A stretch of 64,000 bases of DNA, from assembly GCF_002019855.1 (NCBI RefSeq), contig NZ_CM007717.1, positions 3,621,636 through 3,685,635 on the forward strand, given 5' to 3'. Below, piece by piece: positions 28,138 to 38,226 of the stretch (positions are counted from its first letter, which is position 1; every line of letters starts with the position of its first letter). The notes under the pieces are model-generated. The model was not told the origin of the DNA. It did not search any database and saw only the letters and a list, made by a program, of their open reading frames with translations. A program made the translations under genes and the position numbers. Source of the DNA: Streptomyces antibioticus (lineage in GTDB: Bacteria > Actinomycetota > Actinomycetes > Streptomycetales > Streptomycetaceae).

Positions 28138-28155
28138 TTTTGAACACGTTCACAC
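28138..28155. promoter_or_regulatory. Rex-type redox operator, site 1
   Basis: TTTTGAACACGTTCACAC matches 16 of 18 positions of the symmetric Streptomyces Rex site (TTGTGAAC-NN-GTTCACAA). Rex represses respiratory genes when NADH is low relative to NAD. It is 240 bases upstream of the ndh start codon. Confidence 0.65.
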
Positions 28156-28217
28156 GGGGGTTGACCCCTCGGAAGGGCCAACCGGCCCTTCTCCACCCTC
28201 CGACAGGGCCGAATTCC

Positions 28218-28235
28218 TTGTGAAGAACTTCACGA
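28218..28235. promoter_or_regulatory. Rex-type redox operator, site 2
   Basis: TTGTGAAGAACTTCACGA keeps both TGTGAA and TTCAC half-sites but differs at the two inner positions of the Rex consensus. It is 62 bases from the centre of site 1. The remaining 468-base gap (27899-28366) contains no gene that I can see. Confidence 0.5.
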
Positions 28236-28337
28236 ACTTTCCCGGAGGGTCGCCAGGAAGGCCCCCCGAAGGCCCCCTGGAGCCCGCTCAAACGCGCTTA
28301 CGGCCTGCTCAGCAGAGTGCGGGCAACGCCTGGCGGC

Positions 28338-28360
28338 GTGTACACGTGAGTGCGTACACT
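28338..28360 (+). promoter_or_regulatory. Operator and -10 of the toxin-antitoxin module
   Basis: GTGTACAC (28338-28345) is a perfect palindrome and AGTGCGTACACT (28349-28360) is an imperfect one. The second contains TACACT, a good -10 ending 6 bases before the antitoxin ATG. This implies a leaderless message and autoregulation by the antitoxin at the palindromes. Confidence 0.55.
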
Positions 28361-28366
28361 CGATCC

Positions 28367-28639
28367 ATGAGCGACCACACCGTGACCGTCAGGGAAGCTC
28401 GCGCACACCTGGCCGAACACATCAACAGGGCCGAGGAAGGCACTCCGACCGTCATCACGCGCAACGGCGCCCCCGTGGCCGCGGTCGTGCCGATCGCCGA
28501 CTTCGAGGCACTGGAGGAGGCGGCAGACGTGCTGCTGGCCCGCGAGGCGGAGGCGGTCCTGGCCGAGGGCGGGCCCACCGTCTCGATGGCCGAACTCCTG
28601 GCGGACCTGTTCAGCGAGCGCGGTGAGGGCGCGGTGTGA
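28367..28639 (+). CDS. Antitoxin, Phd/YefM family
   Basis: The 90-residue protein has the Phd/YefM N-terminal DNA-binding fold (VTVREARAHLAEHINRAEEG, then PTVITRNGAPVAAVVPIADF) and an acidic C-terminal tail that would bind the toxin. It overlaps the downstream RelE-type gene by four bases (GTGA), so the two are coupled. There is no ribosome binding site; the -10 lies directly before the ATG. Confidence 0.9.
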   Translation: MSDHTVTVREARAHLAEHINRAEEGTPTVITRNGAPVAAVVPIADFEALEEAADVLLAREAEAVLAEGGPTVSMAELLADLFSERGEGAV

Positions 28640-28899
28640 AGTTCCGGTTCACTATGGCGGCGCAGCGGCAACTCCGGTCCATCAGCCGCCCCGACGCCAT
28701 GCGCATCCTCACCGCGCTGACCCTGCTCGGCGACGACCCGTACCGCGAGGACGCCGACATCAAGAAGCTCACGGGCCCGTCGGGGCTCTACCGCCTCCGG
28801 GTCGGCAGCTACCGGGTCGCCTACCAGATCAACGACGGCGAACTCGTCGTCCTCGTCGTGAAGGTGGGCGCCCGGCGGGACGTCTACCGCAACCTGTAG
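28636..28899 (+). CDS. RelE/ParE-family toxin
   Basis: The 87-residue protein is a small RelE-type toxin: FRFTMAAQRQLRSISRPDAM at the N terminus, then DIKKLTGPSGLYRLRVGSYR and the C-terminal VGARRDVYRN with the basic residues and tyrosine used for ribosome-dependent mRNA cleavage in RelE. Pairing with Phd/YefM supports RelE over ParE. It starts with GTG inside the end of the antitoxin gene. Confidence 0.9.
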   Translation: MKFRFTMAAQRQLRSISRPDAMRILTALTLLGDDPYREDADIKKLTGPSGLYRLRVGSYRVAYQINDGELVVLVVKVGARRDVYRNL

Positions 28900-28938
28900 C
28901 CCTAGTCGCGGCCTGCGCCGCCCCGCCTCACCCACCGC

Positions 28939-29880
28939 CTACGCCACCGACCACGCGATGCCGTCCAGGATGTCGTGTTCGCTGACCACTACCTCCTGGG
29001 CGTCGGTGCGTTCCATGAGGGCGAGGAGGATCAGGGCTCCTGCCGCGATCACGTCGACGCGGCCGGGGTGGAGGGCGCCGATCGTGGTGCGTTCGGCGTG
29101 GGTGGAGCGGAGGAGGCGGTCGGTGATCTCGCGGACCTGGGTCCGGGAGACACGGGAGTGGTGGATGGCCGACGAGTCGTAGGCGGGGAGGTTCTGGGCG
29201 ATCGCCGAGATCGTCGTGACCGAGCCGGCCAGGCCGACCAGGGTGTGGGCCTCGCGCAGCGGGACCGTCTCCTCGGCGAGGTCCAGGGCCGCCTCGATGT
29301 CGGCCCGTATCGCCGCGATCTGCTCCGGCGCCGGCGGATCCGTCACGACGCCCTCGCGGACCAGGTGACGCTCGGTCATACGCACACAGCCGATGTCCAC
29401 GGAGCGCGCGGCGCGCACCGCGCTGTCGCCGACGACGAACTCCGTGGAGCCGCCGCCGATGTCCACGACCAGGTAGGGCCGCGTCAGGTCCTGACGTCCG
29501 GCCAGTTCCCGGGTGGCGCCGGTGAAGGAGAACTCGGCCTCCTGGTCCCCGCTGATGACCTCGGGTTCGACGCCCAGGATGTCCAGCACCCCGCGCACGA
29601 ACTCGTCGCGGTTCTCGGCGTCCCGGGAGGCGGAGGTGGCGACGAACCGCAGCCGCTGCGCGCCGTGCTCCTTGATGACGGCCGCGTACTCCCGGCAGGC
29701 GGCGAAGGTGCGCTCCAGGGCCTCGGGGGCGAGCCGGCCGGTGCGGTCGACGCCCTGGCCGAGCCGGACGATCGTCATCCGGCGGTCCAGCTCGGTCAGT
29801 TCACCGGTGGCCGGGTCGCAGTCGGCGACCAGGAGCCGGATGGAGTTCGTACCGCAGTCGACGGCGGCGACCCGGGTCAC
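28939..29880 (-). CDS. Ppx/GppA-family exopolyphosphatase
   Basis: The 313-residue protein has the sugar-kinase/Hsp70-like fold of Ppx/GppA enzymes: VAAVDCGTNSIRLLVADCD at the N terminus, FSFTGATREL near residue 120 and LVVDIGGGSTEFVVGD near residue 142. It should hydrolyse polyphosphate or pppGpp. It is the short (about 310-residue) form common in actinobacteria. The GTG at 29880 overlaps the stop of the DUF501 gene (GTGA), marking one operon with DUF501 and the DivIC-like gene, an arrangement conserved in actinobacteria. Confidence 0.9.
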   Translation of the reverse strand: MTRVAAVDCGTNSIRLLVADCDPATGELTELDRRMTIVRLGQGVDRTGRLAPEALERTFAACREYAAVIKEHGAQRLRFVATSASRDAENRDEFVRGVLDILGVEPEVISGDQEAEFSFTGATRELAGRQDLTRPYLVVDIGGGSTEFVVGDSAVRAARSVDIGCVRMTERHLVREGVVTDPPAPEQIAAIRADIEAALDLAEETVPLREAHTLVGLAGSVTTISAIAQNLPAYDSSAIHHSRVSRTQVREITDRLLRSTHAERTTIGALHPGRVDVIAAGALILLALMERTDAQEVVVSEHDILDGIAWSVA

Positions 29881-30419
29881 CGTCCGCCGTCCTTCGCGTC
29901 CGCGTCGGAGGTGATGACGCAGGTGCCCTTGCGCCACCATTCCGGCAGCATGGCGAGGGCCTCGTCGCCGAGCGGGTTCACGCCGGGTCCGGCGGCCAGC
30001 GAGTGGGCGACGAGGACGTGCAGGCACTTCACCCGGTCCGGCATGCCGCCCGCGCTCGGGAAGCCCTTCAGCTCCTCGATCTCGTCCCGGCGCCGGATGT
30101 AGTCCTCGTGCGCCGCGCGGTAGGCGGCGGCCAGCTCCGGGTCGGTCTCCAGACGGGCCGTCATCTCCTTCATCACGCCGTTCGCCTCCAGCGTGCCGAT
30201 GGCCGAGTTGGCCTTGGGGCACGTCAGGTAGTACAGCGTCGGGAAGGGCGTGCCGTCGGGGAGGCGGGGGGCCGTCTCGACGACGTCCGGCTGTCCGCAC
30301 GGGCACCGGTGCGCGATCGCGCGCAGCCCGCGCGGGGGCCGGCCGAGCTGCTGCTTGAATGCCTCGACGTCGGCCTCGGTGGGCTCGGTGCGCGGAGTGG
30401 TCGGCGGGGCAGTGTCCAT
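29877..30419 (-). CDS. DUF501 protein
   Basis: The 180-residue protein matches DUF501: HRCPCGQPDVVETAPRLPDG, FPTLYYLTCPKAN, and SAGGMPDRVKCLHVLVAHSL with several conserved Cys and His residues suggesting a metal site. It is regularly placed between the DivIC-like gene and ppx in actinobacteria. Function is unknown. Start at 30419 is placed where homology begins; the gap to the DivIC-like gene is 26 bases. Confidence 0.88.
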   Translation of the reverse strand: MDTAPPTTPRTEPTEADVEAFKQQLGRPPRGLRAIAHRCPCGQPDVVETAPRLPDGTPFPTLYYLTCPKANSAIGTLEANGVMKEMTARLETDPELAAAYRAAHEDYIRRRDEIEELKGFPSAGGMPDRVKCLHVLVAHSLAAGPGVNPLGDEALAMLPEWWRKGTCVITSDADAKDGGR

Positions 30420-30445
30420 GCCTGTACGAAAATCTCTCTGTCGGT

Positions 30446-30922
30446 TCACTGGTCGGAGGCGTCGGACTTGTCGACGCCGTCCCAGACGTTCGAGTACCAG
30501 GGGCGGTCGGCCGCTCCGAGTCCGGCGCGGGACTGCTTGGCCGCCTCCGGGTCGATCACGACGTATCCGGTCTCCCCCGGCAGCACATAGTGCAGGCGCA
30601 GCCGGATCTGCTGCTCGGCGTACGCGTCGTCCTGCCAGCGTGCCTTGAGGTCGCGCAGCTCTTCCACCCGCTCGGCGGCCTGCCGCTTCTCCCGCTCCAG
30701 ATCGGCGATCTCGGCGCGCTGGGAGACGTACTGCCGCATCGGGTAGGCGAGGGCCACGATCAGGGTGCACAGCACCAGCGCCAGCAGGGCCGCGCGGCCG
30801 GTGAGCCGGGAGCGGCGGGCCTGGCGCTTGGTCTGGGAGCGGTAGACCCGGGCCGCGGTCTGCTCGCCGAGCAGCCGGATCCTGGTCGTGGTGGAGAAAC
30901 GGTCCCGGTCCTTGACGGCCAT
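30446..30922 (-). CDS. divIC: DivIC/FtsL-like septum formation initiator
   Basis: The 158-residue bitopic protein has a basic cytoplasmic tail, one transmembrane segment at about residues 43-61 (ALLALVLCTLIVALAYPM) and an outer coiled coil (QRAEIADLEREKRQAAERVE) followed by a short domain. This is the DivIC layout; DivIC works with FtsL and DivIB/FtsQ in septation. Position downstream of eno and upstream of DUF501 is conserved in Streptomyces. The start at 30922 is followed immediately by the basic tail. Confidence 0.87.
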   Translation of the reverse strand: MAVKDRDRFSTTTRIRLLGEQTAARVYRSQTKRQARRSRLTGRAALLALVLCTLIVALAYPMRQYVSQRAEIADLEREKRQAAERVEELRDLKARWQDDAYAEQQIRLRLHYVLPGETGYVVIDPEAAKQSRAGLGAADRPWYSNVWDGVDKSDASDQ

Positions 30923-31028
30923 CGGCTCTCCGCCTCCCCTTCCACGTGCGTACGTCCCCGCACACGGTACGGGACCGGGTACGGGGACGTACGTACGACT
31001 GGCTGAGCCTTACCCAGGTGGGGTCAGG

Positions 31029-32375
<1,347 letters not shown>

Positions 32376-32403
32376 ACCGCCTTCGGGGCGTCGGCAGCCG
32401 ACC

Positions 32404-32463
32404 GACCGTCCCGTGGACAGACAGACCGTCCGGTGGACAGGTAGACCGTACCCATTGTTTCCG
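32404..32463. repeat. Three 20-bp-spaced GACCGT repeats before eno
   Basis: GACCGTCCCGTGGACAGACA (32404-32423), GACCGTCCGGTGGACAGGTA (32424-32443) and a partial copy beginning GACCGTACCC (32444) are spaced exactly 20 bases apart. The first two agree at 17 of 20 positions. They lie just upstream of the -35 region of eno, where an activator binding two helical turns apart would sit. Confidence 0.6.
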
Positions 32464-32514
32464 CCCGGAACAAAGGGTGGGTGGCGTGGAGGCGAAAATC
32501 CGGCGCACGAAAAA

Positions 32515-32556
32515 CCCCGCCCCGGTGCGTACGGGGGAAGACGCACCGGGGCGGGG
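32515..32556 (-). terminator. Terminator of the first rpf gene
   Basis: CCCCGCCCCGGTGCGT (32515-32530) and ACGCACCGGGGCGGGG (32541-32556) form a perfect 16-bp stem. On the minus strand the stem is followed directly by TTTTT, a classical intrinsic terminator. It lies 122 bases after the rpf stop. Confidence 0.95.
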
Positions 32557-32677
32557 GCCCGTGAGGACGGGGGGTGACCCTCACGAGGTACTCAGTGTGC
32601 GGGGCCCGCTTGTGGGGAAGCTGTGGTCCCGCTGGGGGCCGGGTGTCACCTGGGGGGAGCGACGGCCCGGCCGCGGC

Positions 32678-33660
<983 letters not shown>

Positions 33661-33789
33661 GTAGACACGGAATTCGCGGAATTCCAAAGACGATCAGGGC
33701 TTCTGAGACTCATCCCACACTTTCACCAAACCGGACATTCGGCGCGAAGTGTGACGTGAACTCCCGGTGCCTTTGGGGGTGTTCCGGCC

Positions 33790-34800
33790 CTATTCGGCGC
33801 CGGTGTCCAGCGCCTGACCGGGGACGATGACGCTCGGGTCGGCACCGATGCGCTCCAGGTTCTCCTCGTACAGGGCGCGCCATCCGCCCTCCAGGCCAAG
33901 GGAGTCGGTGATGGAGGCGAGGGAGTCGCCGTCCTGGACCGTGTAGACCTCCTCGGCGGCGTGCCGGCCGGCGGAGGCGGGCGCCAGGCCGTCCGACGGG
34001 CCCTCCTCGGCGGTGGCGCCGCGGTGACGGCCGCCGGAGCCGAGGGTGCCGGTGTCGACGAGGCTCCAAGAACCCACGTCCTGCACCCACTTGTCCGACT
34101 CGCCCGACTCGTCCGCTTCGGGGCTGCCGGAGGGCGTGCCGCCGCCCTTCGCCGCGCCACCCGGTTTCGCGGCACCCTCGGAGGCGGCCGCGTCCTCCTC
34201 GTCGGCGGACGAAGCGGACGAAGAGGGGGAAGGGGAAGAAGAGGAGGAAGGGGACGAACTCGCCGAACCCTCGGTGGAGTCGGAGGCGCCGGGCGACGAG
34301 GTCGCGCCGGAGCCGGCGGAGCCGCCGGACGCCGAGGAGCCGGACTCCCCCTTGGACAGGTCGGACAAACCAGACGAACCGGATGAACCGTCAGCGATGC
34401 CCGTGTCCACGTTCAGCGCGCCGGACTCCTTGGTGAGCCCGGACGTCAGCCCGCAGGTGCCCCAGGCGCCGACCCCCTCGGCCGCGAGCAGCTTCTGCGC
34501 GACGGCTATCTGCTGGTTGCGGCTGGCCAGGTCGGGGCTGGCGGCGTAGTCCAGCCCGCCGTAGGTCTCCCACCGCTCCTGGGTGAGGCTGAGGCCGCCG
34601 TACTCGCCGGTGCCCTTGTCGGCGCTCCAGGAGCCGCCGGTCTCGCACTGGGCCACCTGGTCCCACACCGTGCCCTCGGCCGCGCTCGCGCCGGTGGCGG
34701 CGAGCAGCGGGATCGCGATGGCGGAGCCGGTCACGCCGGCTGCGACAAGGAGCGCCGGAGCCTGGCGAGGACGACGGTGACGACCGGACCCGGAGAGCAT
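33790..34800 (-). CDS. rpfC: Second resuscitation-promoting factor-like protein
   Basis: The 336-residue exported protein has a signal peptide ending near residue 41 (TGASA-A), an Rpf domain with the catalytic Glu53 in VAQCETGGSWSADKGTGEYG, a long Ser/Gly/Asp/Glu-rich linker (about residues 125-235) and a LysM-like C-terminal part (YTVQDGDSLASITDSLGLEG). The linker contains near-pure serine runs. The start at 34800 has only a weak AAAGG site. Unlike its neighbour, I see no riboswitch before it. The symbol is from memory of the S. coelicolor rpf set and is tentative. Confidence 0.85.
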   Translation of the reverse strand: MLSGSGRHRRPRQAPALLVAAGVTGSAIAIPLLAATGASAAEGTVWDQVAQCETGGSWSADKGTGEYGGLSLTQERWETYGGLDYAASPDLASRNQQIAVAQKLLAAEGVGAWGTCGLTSGLTKESGALNVDTGIADGSSGSSGLSDLSKGESGSSASGGSAGSGATSSPGASDSTEGSASSSPSSSSSPSPSSSASSADEEDAAASEGAAKPGGAAKGGGTPSGSPEADESGESDKWVQDVGSWSLVDTGTLGSGGRHRGATAEEGPSDGLAPASAGRHAAEEVYTVQDGDSLASITDSLGLEGGWRALYEENLERIGADPSVIVPGQALDTGAE

Positions 34801-34903
34801 GCGGGGGCCTTTCTCTGGACAGCGTTGACCGGCGCGACGACGGTGCGGACACATCCGGAACCGTGGATGCCGCGCTGACGAGTGAACGTATCGGCAGACG
34901 ATC

Positions 34904-34916
34904 ACTTGTCACAAGT
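34904..34916. promoter_or_regulatory. Palindrome and GATCAC repeats before the second rpf gene
   Basis: ACTTGT-C-ACAAGT is a perfect 13-bp palindrome about 104 bases before the rpf start. GATCAC occurs three times between 34900 and 34945, one in GTGAAGATCAC, which loosely resembles a Crp half-site pair. A regulator site is plausible but unidentified. Confidence 0.4.
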
Positions 34917-35008
34917 TAATGCCGCGCAGATCACGTGAAGATCACAGACTTGAGAGTCGGTCACCTTTGGTCCGCACGCCCGTCACACTGCCGCTGACGT
35001 GCGTTCAG

Positions 35009-36328
35009 TCACGGAGCGGAGATCACTCCGTCACGCACCGGGGTGAACTCGACGGGCAAGGTGCGCAGTCCGCGCATGATGAGTCCGCCGCGCCATCTCA
35101 AGTCGGCCGGGTCCGCGGCGAGCCGGAGATCCGGCAGCCGGGTGAGCAGGGTGGCCAGGGCGGTCTGCCCCTCCAGCCGGGCCAGCGGGGCGCCCAGACA
35201 GTAGTGGATGCCGTGGCCGTAACCGAGGTGCTGGTTGTCGCGGCGCGAGAGGTCCAGGGTGTCCGGATCGGCGAACCGGGCCGGGTCGCGGTCGGCGGCG
35301 GCCAGGACGACGAGCACGGGGTCCCCGGCCGCGATGTCCTGTCCGCCGAGGGTGAGCGGCTCGGTGGCGAAGCGCCAGGTGGCCAGCTCGACGGGGCCGT
35401 CGAAGCGCAGGAGTTCCTCGACGCCGGTCTCCAGCAGGCCGCGGTCCCCGGCGGCCAGGGAGTCCTGGAGGCGGCGGCGCTGCTCGGGGTGGGTGAGCAG
35501 GGCGTAGGTGCCGTTGCCGATGAGGTTGACGGTGGTCTCGAAACCGGCGAAGAGCAGGATGAACGCCATCGCCGCGGCCTCGTTCTCCGTGAGGTGCTCG
35601 CCGTGGTCGGAGGCGCGGATGAGACCCGAGATGAGGTCCTCGCCGGGTCCCGGTTCGGCGGGCAGGGCCTGCCGCTTGCGGTGGATCAGCTCGGCGAGAT
35701 AGCCGCGCATCTTCTTCACGGACCGCGCGACCCCGCCCCGGGGCCCTCCGCCGTGCCGGATCATCATGCCCGCCCAGTCCCGGAAGTCGTCCTGGTCCTC
35801 GCGCGGGACGCCGAGCAGGTCGCAGATGGCGTAGATGGGGAGCGGGAAGGCGAAGTCGTGGATGAGGTCGGCGCGGCCCTCCTGGGCGAAGCGGTCGATG
35901 AGCCGGTCCGTCAGTTCCTGCACCCGGGGCGCGAACTCGGCGACCCGGCGCGGGGTGAACGCCTTGCTGACCAGCCGCCGCAGCCGGGTGTGGTCCGGCG
36001 GATCGATGTTCAGCAGATGGGTCATCAGCTCGGCCTTGCGCTCGCCGGGGATGCCGGTCTTCCCCTTGGCGTGCGCCGGTTCGTCGTGGTGCGCCGGGTT
36101 CTTGGAGAGCCGCTGGTCGGCGAGGGCCTGCTTGGCCTCCCCGTACCGGGTGACCAGCCATGCCTCCACCCCGCTGGGCAGCCGGGTGCGATGCACGGGC
36201 GCGTGCTCCCGCAGCCAGGCGTAGGCGGGGTAGGGGTCGGTGGCGAACTCCCAGGAGAACAGCTCGGGGTGGGGGCCGGGGGCGGCGGCGGGATCGGGTG
36301 CGGGAACGGGGGTCGGCTTGGTGCTCAC
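35009..36328 (-). CDS. Cytochrome P450, CYP107-like
   Basis: The 439-residue P450 has the I-helix oxygen-binding LFAGFETTVNLIGNG (about residues 245-259), the K-helix ExxR in GVEELLRF, and the heme-ligand loop GYGHGIHYCLGAPLARLE near residue 365. Tyr replaces the usual Phe at the start of the heme motif. TVNLIGNG is typical of the CYP107 family; a CYP107U1 relative required for sporulation is known to me from this locus. It overlaps mazG by four bases (ATGA). No ferredoxin or redox partner gene is adjacent. Confidence 0.9.
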   Translation of the reverse strand: MSTKPTPVPAPDPAAAPGPHPELFSWEFATDPYPAYAWLREHAPVHRTRLPSGVEAWLVTRYGEAKQALADQRLSKNPAHHDEPAHAKGKTGIPGERKAELMTHLLNIDPPDHTRLRRLVSKAFTPRRVAEFAPRVQELTDRLIDRFAQEGRADLIHDFAFPLPIYAICDLLGVPREDQDDFRDWAGMMIRHGGGPRGGVARSVKKMRGYLAELIHRKRQALPAEPGPGEDLISGLIRASDHGEHLTENEAAAMAFILLFAGFETTVNLIGNGTYALLTHPEQRRRLQDSLAAGDRGLLETGVEELLRFDGPVELATWRFATEPLTLGGQDIAAGDPVLVVLAAADRDPARFADPDTLDLSRRDNQHLGYGHGIHYCLGAPLARLEGQTALATLLTRLPDLRLAADPADLRWRGGLIMRGLRTLPVEFTPVRDGVISAP

Positions 36329-37335
36329 TTCTCGGTTCCCTCGGCTTCCGTCCCTTCTTCCCCTTCTTCCAGCCCTTCGGTCGCCCGGATCGCGTCCCGG
36401 TAGGCGCGGGACGCCGCGCGCAGGGCCGCCTCCGGGTCGATGCCCTCGGACTCGGCGCGGGCGGCCAGGGCGAGGAGGTCGTAGCCGAGGCCGCCGGCCG
36501 TCGGCAGGGGGACCTCCAGGCCCGCCGAGCGGACGCGCGAGGCCAGTTTGGCGGCGAGGGCCAGCGCCGGCTGGTGGAGGGGGATGCCGTCGGTGACGGA
36601 CTCACGGCGCTTCTCGGCCGCCTTGGTGCGCAGCCAGTGGTCTCTGACCTCCTCCGGGGTGGTGGCGGTGGCGCTCCCGAAGACATGGGGGTGACGGTGG
36701 ATGAGCTTGGAGACGATCGTGGCCGCCACGTCGTCGACCGAGAAGGGGGCCTCCGGGTCCTCCTCGGCGATCCGGGCGTGGAAGACGACCTGGAGCAGGA
36801 CGTCGCCCAGTTCCTCGCGGAGTTCGTCGCGGTCGCCGTCCTCGATCGCCTCGACCAGTTCGTACGACTCCTCGACCGCGTACTTGGCGAGGCCCTGATG
36901 GGTCTGGCGGGAGGACCACGGGCACTCGACGCGGATACGGTCCATGACCTGCACCAGGTCGAGGAGGCGGGCGCCGGGGAGGTCGTAGGAGGCGGGGAGC
37001 AGCTCCAGTTCGGGCATCGACACCCGGCCGGAGCCGGCCAGCCGGGCCAGACCGTCGGTGAGGGCCGGTTCGCCCTCGCCGGTCGCGACGACCACGACCG
37101 TACGGCCGCCGGCGCAGGCGGCGAGCAGGTCCTCGGCGGTCGGGGAGAGCTCCTCGACCGCTATGCCCGCTTCCTTGAGATACGGGAGCTGGGGGTGCGT
37201 GCCGTCCGCGCAGAGCACCCGGTCCGCCGAGCGCAGGGCCTGCCAGGCGGGCCAGGAGAGCAGGCCGGGGGCGACGCGGTGGCTCGTGGTGAGCAGGACG
37301 ACCCGGCCCGTCGCGGAGCCGGTGGGTGCGGTCAC
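36325..37335 (-). CDS. mazG: MazG-family nucleotide pyrophosphohydrolase
   Basis: The 336-residue protein has a C-terminal MazG domain with the metal-binding EESYELVEAIEDGD and EELGDVLLQVVFHA (EExxE...ExxD pattern), used to hydrolyse non-canonical or excess NTPs. The N-terminal part (RVVLLTTSHRVAPGLLSWPA, then VLCADGTHPQLPYL) looks like a shortened tetrapyrrole-methylase fold, as in YabN-type MazG proteins. Start choice is uncertain: GTG at 37335 has GAGG 10 bases upstream; GTG at 37344 is too close to it. It is coupled to the P450 gene. Confidence 0.88.
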   Translation of the reverse strand: MTAPTGSATGRVVLLTTSHRVAPGLLSWPAWQALRSADRVLCADGTHPQLPYLKEAGIAVEELSPTAEDLLAACAGGRTVVVVATGEGEPALTDGLARLAGSGRVSMPELELLPASYDLPGARLLDLVQVMDRIRVECPWSSRQTHQGLAKYAVEESYELVEAIEDGDRDELREELGDVLLQVVFHARIAEEDPEAPFSVDDVAATIVSKLIHRHPHVFGSATATTPEEVRDHWLRTKAAEKRRESVTDGIPLHQPALALAAKLASRVRSAGLEVPLPTAGGLGYDLLALAARAESEGIDPEAALRAASRAYRDAIRATEGLEEGEEGTEAEGTEK

Positions 37336-37383
37336 ATCGTTCACACCTCGAACGTAACCCACGCCCGCCGGCCGCCCCGCGCG

Positions 37384-37392
37384 TTGTCCACA
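37384..37392. promoter_or_regulatory. Perfect Streptomyces DnaA box before mazG
   Basis: TTGTCCACA is the preferred Streptomyces DnaA box. It lies 49 bases upstream of the mazG start codon, between mazG and the SurA-like gene, where it could place DnaA near the mazG promoter. Confidence 0.45.
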
Positions 37393-37439
37393 GACCGGCC
37401 GGCCCGGTCATATCGTCGGACTGGACAGCCCGGGGAACG

Positions 37440-38087
37440 TCAGGCCGTCTGCCCGCTGTCCGTGGCGGTGACCTCCCGGACCCACGGCGTCTTGGCATCG
37501 ACGCGGCTGACCTTCTTCGGGTCCCAGCTTCCGTAGCGCGGGTTGAGGTCGACGTCGAGTTCCTCGGACGCCTTGGAGAGGTTGTCCCAGAACGCCTGCT
37601 GACCCGTGTCCGTGCCGAGCTTGGAGGCAAGCTTCTGCGCCTCCAACTGGAGCCGCAGATTGTCGTCGAGGCGCTGCGGCGGGATGCCGTACTGCTGGAG
37701 CCACGCCGTCTCCAGGCCCTTCGCGCCGCCCGCCTGCTGCTCCAGGCCGGTGCGCATCGCCTGGACCTCGTTGCGGCTGACGGTGACCCCGGCGTCCTCG
37801 GCGGCGCGGTGCAGCACCTGGTCCAGGATCATGCCGTGCAGGGTGTCGCGGGTCAGGGTGCCGGTCTGGGCGACCACCTGCGCGTACTGGGTGTCGTCGG
37901 CGACCGCCGCGCGCTGGGCGGCGCGGACCTCGTCCACCCGGTTCTCGAGCTGCGCGACGGTGATGCGCTGGTCGCCGACGACCGCCGCCGCTCCCGGATG
38001 CGCGTCGTTGCCGCAGGCGGTGAGGAGGGGGGCGGCCGCGATCGCGGCGGACAGCAGGAGCGCGGTGCGGCGACTGCGGCGGTGCAA
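37440..38087 (-). CDS. SurA N-terminal-like lipoprotein
   Basis: The 215-residue protein has a lipoprotein signal peptide (HRRSRRTALLLSAAIAAAPL, then lipobox LTAC-G) and a SurA/PrsA N-terminal-type chaperone domain: AVVGDQRITVAQLENRVDEV, LHGMILDQVLHRAAEDAGV, and NEVQAMRTGL. No PPIase domain follows. It probably assists folding of exported proteins on the outer face of the membrane. I chose TTG at 38087 since GGGAGG lies 6 bases upstream and the signal peptide begins there. Convergent neighbours are absent; it precedes mazG on the same strand. Confidence 0.83.
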   Translation of the reverse strand: MHRRSRRTALLLSAAIAAAPLLTACGNDAHPGAAAVVGDQRITVAQLENRVDEVRAAQRAAVADDTQYAQVVAQTGTLTRDTLHGMILDQVLHRAAEDAGVTVSRNEVQAMRTGLEQQAGGAKGLETAWLQQYGIPPQRLDDNLRLQLEAQKLASKLGTDTGQQAFWDNLSKASEELDVDLNPRYGSWDPKKVSRVDAKTPWVREVTATDSGQTA

Positions 38088-38226
38088 GGAAACCTCCCGA
38101 GGAGATTGTGCGACGGTGCACAAAGTCTTGCGGTGATCGATGGTAGGCAGTGGCGGGCCCGGGGCCAACCCATTCGACCAACGATTCACCGGGACTTCGG
38201 GCACCGCCGCGCCCGCGCGATCCGGC

